Assembly: GCA_020639295.1 (NCBI GenBank)
Contig: JACKGY010000004.1
Location: 310,001-374,000 of the forward strand
DNA from: Planctomycetota bacterium
Lineage (GTDB): Bacteria; Planctomycetota; GCA-002687715; DRQF01
Direction of reading: 5' to 3'
DNA length: 64,000 nucleotides
The position numbers and the translations under genes were made by a program. Within the stretch, counting starts at the first letter, position 1, and the number at the start of each line of letters is the position of its first letter. The notes under the pieces are model-generated. The model had not been told where the DNA came from and ran no database searches. It was given only the letters and a program-made list of their open reading frames with translations. Positions 28,080-35,683 of this stretch are shown here, piece after piece.

Positions 28080-28172
28080 GGCGGACCTGCCGGCTGGGCA
28101 GCCGGCGCTCCAAGGGCGGTCGAGGCGCAGCAGGCGCTGCGCGGTCCGTCGGAGCGCCAGCCGCTGGCTGGC
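28080..28172. repeat. Left fragment of a palindrome-rich repeat array, cut by the IS
   Basis: It contains GCCGGCTGGGCAGCCGGC (28089-28106; 7-bp arms, 4-base loop) followed by GCTCC, a GGGCGGTCGAGGCGCAG segment, and a GCCAGCCGCTGGCTGGC palindrome that runs up to the insertion site. The same units recur to the right of the IS (29888-30360), so this is the displaced left part of one array. No gene lies in it. Confidence 0.8.
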
Positions 28173-28176
28173 CTAG

Positions 28177-28193
28177 CCCGTATCGCTCACCAC
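28177..28193 (+). repeat. Left terminal inverted repeat of the IS
   Basis: CCCGTATCGCTCACCAC. It matches the complement of the right end except at positions 5 and 6. The outer flank is CTAG (28173-28176). Confidence 0.9.
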
Positions 28194-28273
28194 ATTTACT
28201 AGAAAACAGCCGCCAAGCTTGGAAGAGTGGGGTGAAACAACAGATCCCAGGACTTCCAGCGAGGTGGCTGTAG

Positions 28274-29680
28274 GTGACAGAGTGTAACGGCGAGCGGGTG
28301 ACGAGCCGAGGCCCGGGCAGGCGAGAATTCACGGCATCTTTCGACGGCGGCCAGATCAGCTCGGACGCAGGCGGTTTGCTCCTACACGAGGTCGATCGCC
28401 GCCTTTCCCTCTTCGATCGCTTCGCATCTTGCTTCCACGACTACCGAGATCCGAGCCGGATCGACCACAGCGTCCGCGACCTGGTGGCTCAGCGTGTGAT
28501 GGCGATTGCGCTCGGCTACGAGGACCTGAACGACCACGACGAGCTCAGCCGCGATCCGCTTCTGGCCGCCCTGGTCGGGAAGGCCGACCCGACGGGCTTG
28601 GAGCGCCGTCGCGACCGTGATCGAGGTCGGCCTCTCGCGAGCAGCAGCACCCTGAATCGCGTCGAGCTCTCGCGTAGCGGCGAGGCGTCCAAGGACCGCT
28701 ACCGTCGGATCGAGCTGAGCTCGGATGCCGTCGACGAGCTTCTGGTGGATCTCTTCGTCGAGTCTCACGCGGACGAGCCCGAGGAGATCATCCTCGACTT
28801 CGACGCGACCGACGATCCGATCCACGGCCGTCAGGAAGGTCGCTTCTTCCACGGTTACTACGACTGCTACTGCTACATGCCGCTCTACATCTTCGCCGGC
28901 GATCATCTGCTGTCGGCACGATTGCGCATGAGCAACCAGGACGGTGCGGCCGGCTCGCTCGAGGAGCTGCAACGCATTGTGGCCCAGCTCCGTACGCGCT
29001 GGACGAAGACGAGGATCATCGTCCGCGCCGACTCCGGCTTCTGCCGCAATGGCTTCCTCGATTGGTGCGAGGAAAACGGGGTCGACTACGTGATCGGCCT
29101 TGCTCGCAACGCCCGCCTCGAGTCCGAGCTCGAGGATCACCTGCTCGACGCTGAGGACCTCTGCGAGAGCTTCGGCCGCAAGGTCGCGCTCTTCCACTGC
29201 TTCAACTGGCGGACGATCGACTCCTGGTCTCGCGAGCGGCGGGTGATCGGCAAAGCGGAGTGCTCGAGGAAGGGGCGAAACCCACGCTTCATCGTCACCT
29301 CGCTTCCTTGCGACGATCACCACGAAGCCGAACGAATCTACCGCGACATCTACTGTCAGCGCGGCGAAATGGAGAACCGGATCAAGGAGCAGCAGCTCGA
29401 CCTCTTTGCCGACCGGACGAGCGCCCACACGATGCAGGCGAACCAGATCCGCCTCTACTTCTCGTCGATAGCCTACGTCCTCGTCGACGCGCTGCGACGG
29501 ATCGGGCTGAAGGGGACGGAAGCCGAGCGGGCGCAGTGTGGCACCATCCGGCTGAAGCTGCTGAAGATCGGCGCTCGGGTCCGGGTGACCTGCCGGCGAA
29601 TCTGGATCAACATGTCGAGCGCCTGCCCCTACAAGGACATCTTCTTCGCCGCCTGGCGGAACATCTGCGCCACGACGTAG
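28274..29680 (+). CDS. IS1380-family transposase
   Basis: A 468-residue DDE transposase starting at GTG 28274. Family features are the opening FTASFDGGQISSDAGGLLLHEVD, then LGYEDLNDHDELSRDPLL. The catalytic acids fit the IS1380 pattern: Asp in IILDFDATDD, Asp in IIVRADSGF, and Glu in YCQRGEMENRIKEQ. The frame has no stop or shift, so the enzyme is probably active. Codon third positions are slightly less G/C rich than in neighbours, consistent with an acquired element. Confidence 0.95.
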   Translation: MTECNGERVTSRGPGRREFTASFDGGQISSDAGGLLLHEVDRRLSLFDRFASCFHDYRDPSRIDHSVRDLVAQRVMAIALGYEDLNDHDELSRDPLLAALVGKADPTGLERRRDRDRGRPLASSSTLNRVELSRSGEASKDRYRRIELSSDAVDELLVDLFVESHADEPEEIILDFDATDDPIHGRQEGRFFHGYYDCYCYMPLYIFAGDHLLSARLRMSNQDGAAGSLEELQRIVAQLRTRWTKTRIIVRADSGFCRNGFLDWCEENGVDYVIGLARNARLESELEDHLLDAEDLCESFGRKVALFHCFNWRTIDSWSRERRVIGKAECSRKGRNPRFIVTSLPCDDHHEAERIYRDIYCQRGEMENRIKEQQLDLFADRTSAHTMQANQIRLYFSSIAYVLVDALRRIGLKGTEAERAQCGTIRLKLLKIGARVRVTCRRIWINMSSACPYKDIFFAAWRNICATT

Positions 29681-29870
29681 AGAACCCAACCTCCAATCAG
29701 CACGCGCGGAAACGACCTGCGCCCGAGGTCCGCACAGGGCGTCCCAATACGCCCATTCTCGGCCTCGAGACCCGCTCAGGTCCCCACACTCGCACCGATC
29801 TCAGGCGGGACGACCCAGAGTCGACCCTCGGACATCGCAGATCCCGGGAGTAGACCACCTGCGGATCGGC

Positions 29871-29887
29871 GTGGTGAGCGAAGCGGG
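29871..29887 (-). repeat. Right terminal inverted repeat of the IS
   Basis: GTGGTGAGCGAAGCGGG, complementary to the left end at 15 of 17 positions. The outer flank is CTAG (29888-29891), the second copy of the target duplication. Confidence 0.9.
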
Positions 29888-30191
29888 CTAGTCTGCTCGC
29901 CCCAAGCTCACGCTCTCGCCCCGACGATCTCGTCACCGTCGGAGTCCTCGTCGCCTTGGTCGCGATGACGAAGCGCCGGCCAGCGGCCGGCGATCCTGCC
30001 GGCTGGGCAGCCGGCGCTCCGGGGCGCGGTCCGCTCGGAGCGCCAGCCGCTGGCTGGCCTAGTCTGCTCGCCCCATGCTCACGCTCTCGCCCCGACGATC
30101 TCGTCACCGTCGGAGTCCTCGTCGCCTTGGTCGCGATGACGAAGCGCCGGCCAGCGGCCGGCGATCCTGCCGGCTGGGCAGCCGGCGCTCC
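29888..30191. repeat. Two direct copies of a 133-bp repeat, period 171 bp
   Basis: Bases 29888-30020 and 30059-30191 are identical by eye except for one base (A or T in CCCCAAGCTC versus CCCCATGCTC). Each copy starts CTAGTCTGCTCGCCCC and contains the perfect palindrome CGCCGGCC-AGC-GGCCGGCG (29974-29992 in the first). Each ends with GCCGGCT-GGGC-AGCCGGC and GCTCC. Several frames are open through it, but they are by-products of the repeat, not genes. No spacer structure of a CRISPR array is present. Confidence 0.9.
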
Positions 30192-30370
30192 GAAGCACGA
30201 TCGGCTTCCTGCCGGCTGGGCAGCCGGCGCTCCGAGTCGCCGACCGGTCGGAATTTGGCCAGGCAGCCGGCGCTCCGAGTCGCCGACCGGTCGGAACCTG
30301 GCTAGGTAGCCGGCGCTCCGGAGCGCTGCGCGGGCGGTCGAGGCGCAGCCGGCGCTGCGCGGTCCGGTCG
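30192..30370. repeat. Further palindromic units, including 43-bp tandem repeats
   Basis: AGCCGGCGCTCC recurs about every 43 bases (starting near 30220, 30263 and 30306), with GAGTCGCCGACCGGTCGGAA between the first two pairs. A last degenerate copy (AGCCGGCGCTGC) lies near 30346. Combined with the copies at 28097, 30010 and 30179, this forms a REP/BIME-like array between the Bat-like operon and folE. From 30371 to 30487 there is ordinary leader sequence of folE. Confidence 0.8.
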
Positions 30371-30487
30371 GAACCTGGATGGGCAGGTGTCGCACCGGCG
30401 CCACCGGGGTCCGAGCGATTCGGCGGCGCCGGTGGCGGCTGCGGAGCGAGGGAGTTAGCCTCTGGAGTTCCTCGAAGGAGTTCCGAC

Positions 30488-31183
30488 GTGAGCGAGAACG
30501 ACAACGAAGGGGTCTCGGCGCGTATCCGGGCCCGCCTGGTCGCGGCCGGCCGGCGGTTCCACGCCAACGACAACATCGCGGACCAGATCGAGCCCGGTGA
30601 ACTCGAGGCGCTCCATGCCGAGGTCCGGGACCGGCTCCAGGAGGTGCTGAACGCGCTCGTCATCGATACCGAGAGCGACCACAACACCCAGGAGACGGCC
30701 CACCGGGTCGCCAAGATGTTCCTGAACGAGGTCTTTCGCGGGCGCTACGTCGCCCAGCCGCCGGTGACCGAATTCCCCAACATCGAGCGCCTGAACGAGC
30801 TGATGATCGTGGGGCCGGTCACCGTGCGGAGCGCCTGCTCGCACCACCTCTGTCCGATCATCGGGAAGCTCTGGGTCGGCGTGATGCCGAACGAGCACTC
30901 GGCGTTGATCGGCCTGTCGAAGTATGCGCGGCTGGTGGAATGGGTCATGGCCAGGCCGCAGATCCAGGAGGAGGCCATCGTCCAGCTCGCCGACCTCCTG
31001 CAGGAGAAGATGCGCCCCGACGGCCTCGCCATCATCATGCGCGCCGACCACTACTGCATGCAGTGGCGCGGCGTGAAGGACATGGATTCCAAGATGGTCA
31101 ACAGCGTGATGCGCGGTACCTTCCTGAAGAACCCCAATCTGCGGCGCGAACTCCTGGCCCTCGTCGGTCAGGGTGATCGCTGA
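30488..31183 (+). CDS. folE: GTP cyclohydrolase I
   Basis: Converts GTP to 7,8-dihydroneopterin triphosphate, the first step toward tetrahydrofolate and, in many bacteria, 7-deazaguanines. It has 231 residues, with the zinc site of type I enzymes: Cys117 and His120 in SACSHHLCPI, and Cys190 in ADHYCMQWRGV. The core motif IGLSKYARLVEW is conserved and family length is normal. The start is GTG 30488, 7 bases after AAGGAG (30475-30480). The preceding repeat array means its promoter probably lies in 30371-30480. The BLUF gene begins 13 bases downstream, so the two are probably one transcript. Confidence 0.95.
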   Translation: MSENDNEGVSARIRARLVAAGRRFHANDNIADQIEPGELEALHAEVRDRLQEVLNALVIDTESDHNTQETAHRVAKMFLNEVFRGRYVAQPPVTEFPNIERLNELMIVGPVTVRSACSHHLCPIIGKLWVGVMPNEHSALIGLSKYARLVEWVMARPQIQEEAIVQLADLLQEKMRPDGLAIIMRADHYCMQWRGVKDMDSKMVNSVMRGTFLKNPNLRRELLALVGQGDR

Positions 31184-31196
31184 GGAGGCCGAAACC

Positions 31197-31625
31197 ATGC
31201 TCGTGCGTCTGATCTACGCCAGCCGTTCGTCGAGGTCGATCACCCCGGATCTGATCGAGAGCATCCTGGCGCCGTCGCGGCGTCACAATCTCGAGTCCGG
31301 GGTCACCGGCGTGCTCTGCGTCTGCCATGGCGACGTCTTCCTGCAGGTCCTCGAGGGCGCTCGGGAGGAGGTCAATCTGCTCTACGGCAAGATCCTCCAC
31401 GACGAGCGCCACAGCCAGGTGACCCTGCTGCACTACGAGGAGGTCGAGCAGCGTCGCTTCTCGAGCTGGCGCATGGGCCGCGTCGATCTCGACAAGCTCA
31501 ACGTCGGCATCATCCTCAAGTACTCGGAGAAGCCGATCCTCGACCCCTTCGCCATCAGCGGCCGGGTGGCGCTCGCGCTGCTCGAGGAGCTGATCGAAGG
31601 CGCGGCGATCGTCGGCGGTTGCTGA
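31197..31625 (+). CDS. Stand-alone BLUF-domain blue-light receptor
   Basis: A 142-residue protein consisting of little more than a BLUF (FAD-binding blue-light) domain. The photochemical residues are in place: Tyr7 (IYASRS), Asn31 (RRHNLESGVTGVL) and Gln50 (FLQVLEG), with Trp and Met in SSWRMGRVD. About 45 residues of C-terminal extension follow and could carry helices that bind a partner. ATG 31197 is chosen because GAGGAGG (31182-31188) precedes it; an in-frame GTG at 31173 inside folE is less likely. It has no output domain, so it must act through another protein. Coupling to folE suggests, but does not prove, light-linked control of pterin or folate supply. Confidence 0.9.
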   Translation: MLVRLIYASRSSRSITPDLIESILAPSRRHNLESGVTGVLCVCHGDVFLQVLEGAREEVNLLYGKILHDERHSQVTLLHYEEVEQRRFSSWRMGRVDLDKLNVGIILKYSEKPILDPFAISGRVALALLEELIEGAAIVGGC

Positions 31626-31638
31626 GGTCGACGAGAAA

Positions 31639-31667
31639 AGGGGTCCCGAAGCTCGTTCGGGACCCCT
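31639..31667 (-). terminator. Terminator between convergent BLUF and YeeE/YedE genes
   Basis: A perfect 12-bp stem, AGGGGTCCCGAA (31639-31650) with its complement 31656-31667, and a 5-base loop. Read on the minus strand it is followed by TTTCTCGTCG, a U-rich tail, so it best serves the minus-strand transporter genes. It may also stop plus-strand transcripts. Confidence 0.75.
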
Positions 31668-31736
31668 GAGGTCGGGCTGCGCTCGTCGCCGATCGCCTTC
31701 GGACGGGGCGGTCGACGGGTTCCGATCCGGCGGCCC

Positions 31737-32327
31737 TCAGGCCGCCGAGGTCTTCACGCCACGGCCGCGCCGCAGCTCCCAGCGCTCGAGGCGCATGAAG
31801 CCGAGGATCGCGCCGATCGCCAGGGCGGCGAGGAACCACCAGGGGCTGATTCCCGTGCTGCTGGCGAGCGTCTCCTTGCCCAGATCCGAGACCTGGAGGA
31901 CGTGAGTCTTGAACCAGGGATGGAGCTCCGCGTAGAGAGCGCTGCCGAAGATCATGCCGAGGATGCCGTAGATCGCGTGCTTGGAGCCGTCGCCCAGCGC
32001 CGCGACGCCCGTGCCGGGGCAGTAGCCGAGCAGGGCCATGCCGACGCCGAAGATGACGCCGCCGAGGGCGTTGCCCCAGAGGGTGGCGCTCTTGATGTGC
32101 ATCTTGAGGGCCACGCCGGCGTCGACCATCCCGTAGATGCCGATACCGCCGACGATGATCGCGGTGAACATCACCTTCATCACGGTGTGGTCGCGCATCA
32201 GGAACTGGCCGACGATCGTCTGGAAGCGGGTGACGCCACCCTTCTGGAGCAGGAAGCCGAAGACCAGGCCGGTGAGGGCGCCGTAGATCAGATCACGGGG
32301 CTCGGCGAAGAAGTTCGAGTCAAACAT
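31737..32327 (-). CDS. YeeE/YedE-type transporter subunit, second half
   Basis: A 196-residue inner-membrane protein with about five hydrophobic helices. The family motif with a central Cys is GYCPGTGVAALGDG. YeeE/YedE (TsuA) proteins import thiosulfate through a relay of conserved cysteines. In many bacteria the protein is split in two half-size genes, as here. Start ATG 32327-32325 follows a strong AAGGAGG and overlaps the end of the upstream half gene by 8 bases, so both halves are made together. The frame is open further upstream, but that is shadow of the partner gene. Confidence 0.88.
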   Translation of the reverse strand: MFDSNFFAEPRDLIYGALTGLVFGFLLQKGGVTRFQTIVGQFLMRDHTVMKVMFTAIIVGGIGIYGMVDAGVALKMHIKSATLWGNALGGVIFGVGMALLGYCPGTGVAALGDGSKHAIYGILGMIFGSALYAELHPWFKTHVLQVSDLGKETLASSTGISPWWFLAALAIGAILGFMRLERWELRRGRGVKTSAA

Positions 32328-32862
32328 GGGCCCGGCCCTCCTTTCCGTAGATGAGGAAGGCGGCGGCGGTGCCGGCCGCGAACATCGAGAGCAGGAAGGT
32401 CCAGGACGAGAGGGCGAGCTGCAGGCTGCCGGAAATGCCGTGACCGGAGGTGCAACCACCAGCCAGGCGGGCGCCGAAGAGCAGGATCGCCCCGCCCAGG
32501 AAGGCGCCGATGTAGCGCTTGGCCTTCGAGGGGCCGAAGCGGGCGGCCCAGACCTCCGGGACGGTCTCCGAGAAGCGGGAGCGCGCCAGGCGGGCGGCGA
32601 TGAAGGCGCCGAAACCCATGGTCAGGACCAGGGCGAACTGCCAGTCGATGGCCGGAGTTCCGACCAGGTGCTTGGCCATGTAGTCGTTGTTGCGGACGTG
32701 GCTTTCGCTCACCACGCCCTCGGCCAGTCCCGCCACCTTGACCATCGTGGTCGAGGTGCCGAGGGCCTTTTCCATGAAGTAGAAGGTGATCCAGCTGAGC
32801 ACCCCGAGCAGGGTGCCCACGAGGTAGGGTGACCACCTCGCTTTCTTGAACAGGTCGGTCAT
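32320..32862 (-). CDS. YeeE/YedE-type transporter subunit, first half
   Basis: A 180-residue membrane protein with about four helices and the family motif GARLAGGCTSGHGISG, whose Cys is expected to bind or pass thiosulfate or a sulfane sulfur. ATG 32862-32860 is chosen because GGAGG lies 8 bases before it; an upstream in-frame ATG (32877) is less well placed. It pairs with the following half gene. The ECF sigma gene lies 106 bases upstream on the same strand, so sigma-controlled or joint expression is possible. Substrate is inferred from the family only. Confidence 0.88.
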   Translation of the reverse strand: MTDLFKKARWSPYLVGTLLGVLSWITFYFMEKALGTSTTMVKVAGLAEGVVSESHVRNNDYMAKHLVGTPAIDWQFALVLTMGFGAFIAARLARSRFSETVPEVWAARFGPSKAKRYIGAFLGGAILLFGARLAGGCTSGHGISGSLQLALSSWTFLLSMFAAGTAAAFLIYGKEGRAHV

Positions 32863-32968
32863 CGTTACGTCCTCCACTGCGAGAGGGGCCGGGATTGGTC
32901 CTGAGGTTCCCGGCCGGGAGAAAAAAGAACTCCGACCCTCGGAAAGGGCTCCGCGGGCCGGGGCCGGC

Positions 32969-33754
32969 TCAGGCGAGCCGGGCGAGGAGGCGGGCGCGCA
33001 GATCGCGGGGGAGCAGGTCGCGGCCGAGGTCGCGGCAGACCACCCCCGTCAGATCGAGGGTCGAGAACAGGGACCGGCAGCGCTCGCAGACCACCTCGTC
33101 GAGGGGAAAGTCGACCTCACGGTCGAGGGCCTCCTGCTTCGCCTGCAGGAGGTCGAGGCAGACCTGCCGGTCATAGGCGACCGGCGTGCTCGGTCGCTGG
33201 GGCAGGACCTTCTCCAGCGACTGCCGGATGCGCAGCCGCGCGCGATGGAGCCTCGTCTTCACCGTGGCCTCCTTGAGGCCGAGGATGGCGGCCACCTCGG
33301 CGACCGGCAGACCGACGACTTCTTTCAGGACCAGCGGCAGGCGAAAGTCCTCCGGCAGCAGGGCGATGGCGGCCTCGACCGCCTCCCGGCGCTCCAACGC
33401 GTCGTGGTCCTCCTCGAGCGCTGCGACGTCCACCATCGTGGCGGCCAGGAAGGGAAGCGCCTCCTCCAGCGGGGCCATCTGCTCCGGCTCGCCGGCGCGC
33501 CGCTTCTGGAGCCGCTGGCAAGCGCGGGCCGCGATCGCGTAGAGCCAGGTCCGCGGGCTGGACCGGCCCTCGAATCCCGACCAGTCCTTGTAGGCCTGGA
33601 GGAAGACCTCCTGGACCAGGTCCTCGGCCGCGTCGTCACCGCCACAGAGCCGCCGACCGAGCCCGAACAGGCGCCCACCCTCCTGCTCGAGAAGGACCGG
33701 AATGGCCTCCTCGCGCGGCATGCCCGCCTTCGGTTCCGGCTGCCCGTCGCTCAT
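32969..33754 (-). CDS. ECF-type RNA polymerase sigma factor with C-terminal Cys extension
   Basis: A 261-residue sigma-70 family factor. Region 2 is visible as LVQEVFLQAYKDWSGFEGRSSPRTWLYAIAAR (read in two parts: QEVFLQAYKDW and SPRTWLYAI). Region 4 has LPEDFRLPLVLKEVVGLPVAEVA and LKEATVKTRLHRAR. After region 4 there is an extension of about 75 residues with VCLDLLQAKQEALDR and EVVCERCRSLFSTLD, holding four cysteines in CLD, CERC and VCRD. Such a tail could bind zinc or sense redox state, and may replace a separate anti-sigma factor; none is seen next to it. No strong ribosome site precedes ATG 33754, so the start is uncertain. The YeeE/YedE genes follow on the same strand. Confidence 0.85.
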   Translation of the reverse strand: MSDGQPEPKAGMPREEAIPVLLEQEGGRLFGLGRRLCGGDDAAEDLVQEVFLQAYKDWSGFEGRSSPRTWLYAIAARACQRLQKRRAGEPEQMAPLEEALPFLAATMVDVAALEEDHDALERREAVEAAIALLPEDFRLPLVLKEVVGLPVAEVAAILGLKEATVKTRLHRARLRIRQSLEKVLPQRPSTPVAYDRQVCLDLLQAKQEALDREVDFPLDEVVCERCRSLFSTLDLTGVVCRDLGRDLLPRDLRARLLARLA

Positions 33755-34002
33755 GTCCGGATGATAGCCGCAGCGGGACCGGCCTTCGAAGATCCGATTG
33801 CCGCTTCTCCGTCGCATCCCCTTCCCGGGCGTCGAGTACGTGTCTCCGAGAGATGACGCCATCGGCTGCCGGCCGGCGGTCGATCGCGGTGTCCCGGGCG
33901 CGGGACGGCTCCGTCGGGCCCGGGTTGCGACCGGTCCGATGGCGCTGATGACCGGGCTTGGGCTCCGCCGTCGCTCCGAGGGGCGGCCGGAGCCGGATGG
34001 CC

Positions 34003-35517
34003 TCAATGGGTCTGATGTGAATGCAGGACGCCGTCCGCCGGACGATCACCATTCGTGTTCTGCCCGGTGAACCGGGGGTCCGTGGGAATGACCCCGGGCG
34101 GCATGCAGCCGTCGCCGTTGACGTTCCAACTGAGGTCGTCGTAGAAGACGCCCGTTCCGGTGACCAACCAGACATCGGCCACCTTCGTCTCGTGCGCGCC
34201 GCTGCCGCCCACCTTGACGTGGTAGAGATCGAAACGAGTGAAGATGCGACCGACGCAAAGGTAGCCATCGAGACAGGTCCAGGGATAGGTCGAATGGAGA
34301 CAGGTTCCCGTTGCCGAATCGACGAGTCCCGTCTGGGTCACCTTGCCATCCGTCGTCGACTTCGAGAGCTTGCCGCCGACCTTGGCGGCGACCTTGCCCT
34401 GGAACTTGCCCCAGGACTGGCTCACTTCGGTGCCCACTTCCGTGGCGATCTCGGAGGAGACCTCCGTGGCCATCGTGACCTCCGATGAGAACGTGTCGGA
34501 AGCGGTGAGTGCCACGGTGGCGCTCGCACCTCCGGTCGATCCGGCGATCATGGGCACATGGGACACGCATTGTGACCAGGATGGTCCGGTCTTGACCACC
34601 AGGAAGGAGAACGACGCATCCGGCGGGCTGGCGAGCGAGTGGTCGTAGCCCTGCGCCAGCACGTTCTCGCCATCGGCCAGGGTGAAGGTGACGGTCCTCG
34701 TGTCGATCTCGTAGTCGGCCGCGGTTTCGGCCACCAGATTCCGGTTCGAGTCGATTAGGTACGAGCGCCACACCCAGGGGCAGTTCGTGGTCCCGTCGTG
34801 CTGGTTCTCCTCCGGCTCGATGGCGAGGCGGAAGGAGCCCGATCCCGAGCCGATGACGTTCGGTACGACGGCGCCCTGGACGTCTTCCGCCCTGACGTAC
34901 ACGTGCTTGACGTTGAAGCCGAACCTGGACTCGTCGAATCCGGCGAAGTCGAGCAGCGAGATGACGCGGATTCTGACCCCTCCGGCCGAATTCGGAATCG
35001 CGCCGGCCTCGATGGTCAGCGTCCCGAGATCGGGGATGTTGAAGACGCCGCCCGCGGCTCCCACCTCATCTGGCGTGACGTAGCCGGAATGAAGGGCGGT
35101 GAGCGGGCAGGACAGAACGGAATACCAGCCTTCCTGGGCACCGATCAACGAGAGTCGCCTGGAGAAGGGAAGGTAGCCACCGGCCGCCACCGTGACCAGG
35201 ATCTCCGGATGGTCGGCATCGATGATCAGGTTCTGGAGCTGGTCCTTGCCGGCGGCATCCGATTGCCCCGGGACGGAACAGAGGCTCGATGTGGCCTCTA
35301 TCGCGGCACCCGAGATGACCTCTCCCGTCGAGGCGTCGAAGAGTCGCACGCGAATCTCGCCGGTGGCCGTGCCCGACACCGTCGATCGCGCGCGGGGGTC
35401 GGACTCGGCAGGTTGCACGCTTCCCCGAGCGGAGGCTTCCGGTGTTGCCGGCCAGGGCGTCAGGGCCACGATCGCCAGCGCGGCGACCATCATCGCGAGG
35501 GCTGCGGACTGCTTCAT
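34003..35517 (-). CDS. Secreted protein of unknown function with Ser/Thr-rich beta segment
   Basis: A 504-residue protein. ATG 35517 follows GGGAGAGAGG; the signal peptide is KQSAALAMMVAALAIVALTPW. Residues about 50-130 look like a carboxypeptidase-regulatory or Ig-like beta domain (GEIRVRLFDASTGEVISGAAIEA). Around residues 340-400 there is an alternating Ser/Thr and hydrophobic stretch (SSEVTMATEVSSEIATEVG), then WGKFQGKVAAKVGGKLSKS. Alternation of this kind is seen in the membrane-inserting hairpins of aerolysin-like beta-pore proteins, but I cannot establish homology. Several cysteines in the mature part (CSV, CPW, CLHS, CLDG, CVG) suggest disulfides and an extracytoplasmic location. A run of 11 C lies about 97 bases upstream of the start. 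Confidence 0.6.
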   Translation of the reverse strand: MKQSAALAMMVAALAIVALTPWPATPEASARGSVQPAESDPRARSTVSGTATGEIRVRLFDASTGEVISGAAIEATSSLCSVPGQSDAAGKDQLQNLIIDADHPEILVTVAAGGYLPFSRRLSLIGAQEGWYSVLSCPLTALHSGYVTPDEVGAAGGVFNIPDLGTLTIEAGAIPNSAGGVRIRVISLLDFAGFDESRFGFNVKHVYVRAEDVQGAVVPNVIGSGSGSFRLAIEPEENQHDGTTNCPWVWRSYLIDSNRNLVAETAADYEIDTRTVTFTLADGENVLAQGYDHSLASPPDASFSFLVVKTGPSWSQCVSHVPMIAGSTGGASATVALTASDTFSSEVTMATEVSSEIATEVGTEVSQSWGKFQGKVAAKVGGKLSKSTTDGKVTQTGLVDSATGTCLHSTYPWTCLDGYLCVGRIFTRFDLYHVKVGGSGAHETKVADVWLVTGTGVFYDDLSWNVNGDGCMPPGVIPTDPRFTGQNTNGDRPADGVLHSHQTH

Positions 35518-35613
35518 TCCTCTCTCCCATCTCATCAGGGGGCAGCCTTCCCAGGGGGCACATGGGCCCAAGGCTGCCGCGAGATACGCCTCGTTTCTCG
35601 TGGTGGAATGCTA

Positions 35614-35624
35614 CCCCCCCCCCC
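35614..35624. repeat. Homopolymer run of 11 C
   Basis: Eleven C (G on the minus strand) between the minus-strand genes at 34003 and 35684, about 97 bases upstream of the secreted-protein start. Runs of this length slip during replication and could vary promoter spacing. They are also frequent sequencing-error sites. Confidence 0.85.
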
Positions 35625-35683
35625 TGATTCGCGGCAAGCGCGTTCCGGATTCCGGGGGGGAGCCGGGCTTCGTGGCGGGGCGG

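Larger units (their letters stand above)
28177..29887 (+). mobile_element. IS1380-family insertion sequence, complete, 1,711 bp
   Basis: The ends are defined by imperfect 17-bp terminal inverted repeats: CCCGTATCGCTCACCAC at 28177-28193 and GTGGTGAGCGAAGCGGG at 29871-29887 (15 of 17 match as complements). CTAG flanks both sides (28173-28176 and 29888-29891) as a 4-bp target duplication. The empty site is visible nearby: at 30051-30071 the repeat reads through GGCTGGC-CTAG-TCTGCTCG without interruption. One transposase gene occupies most of the element. About 190 bases between the gene and the right end hold no gene. The element is probably intact and recently mobile, given the undamaged frame and ends. 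Confidence 0.93.

Noticed and set aside
29956..30309. Plus-strand frames of 117 and 76 codons in the repeat region
   Set aside because: Their sequences are translations of the DNA repeats themselves and start inside the repeat units.
29888..30370. CRISPR array
   Set aside because: Repeats are 133 and 43 bp with palindromic internal units and no regular 25-45 bp repeats with unique spacers; no cas genes nearby.
33755..34002. Small gene in the gap between the sigma factor and the secreted protein
   Set aside because: Open frames here are only extensions of flanking frames without a ribosome site or recognisable product.
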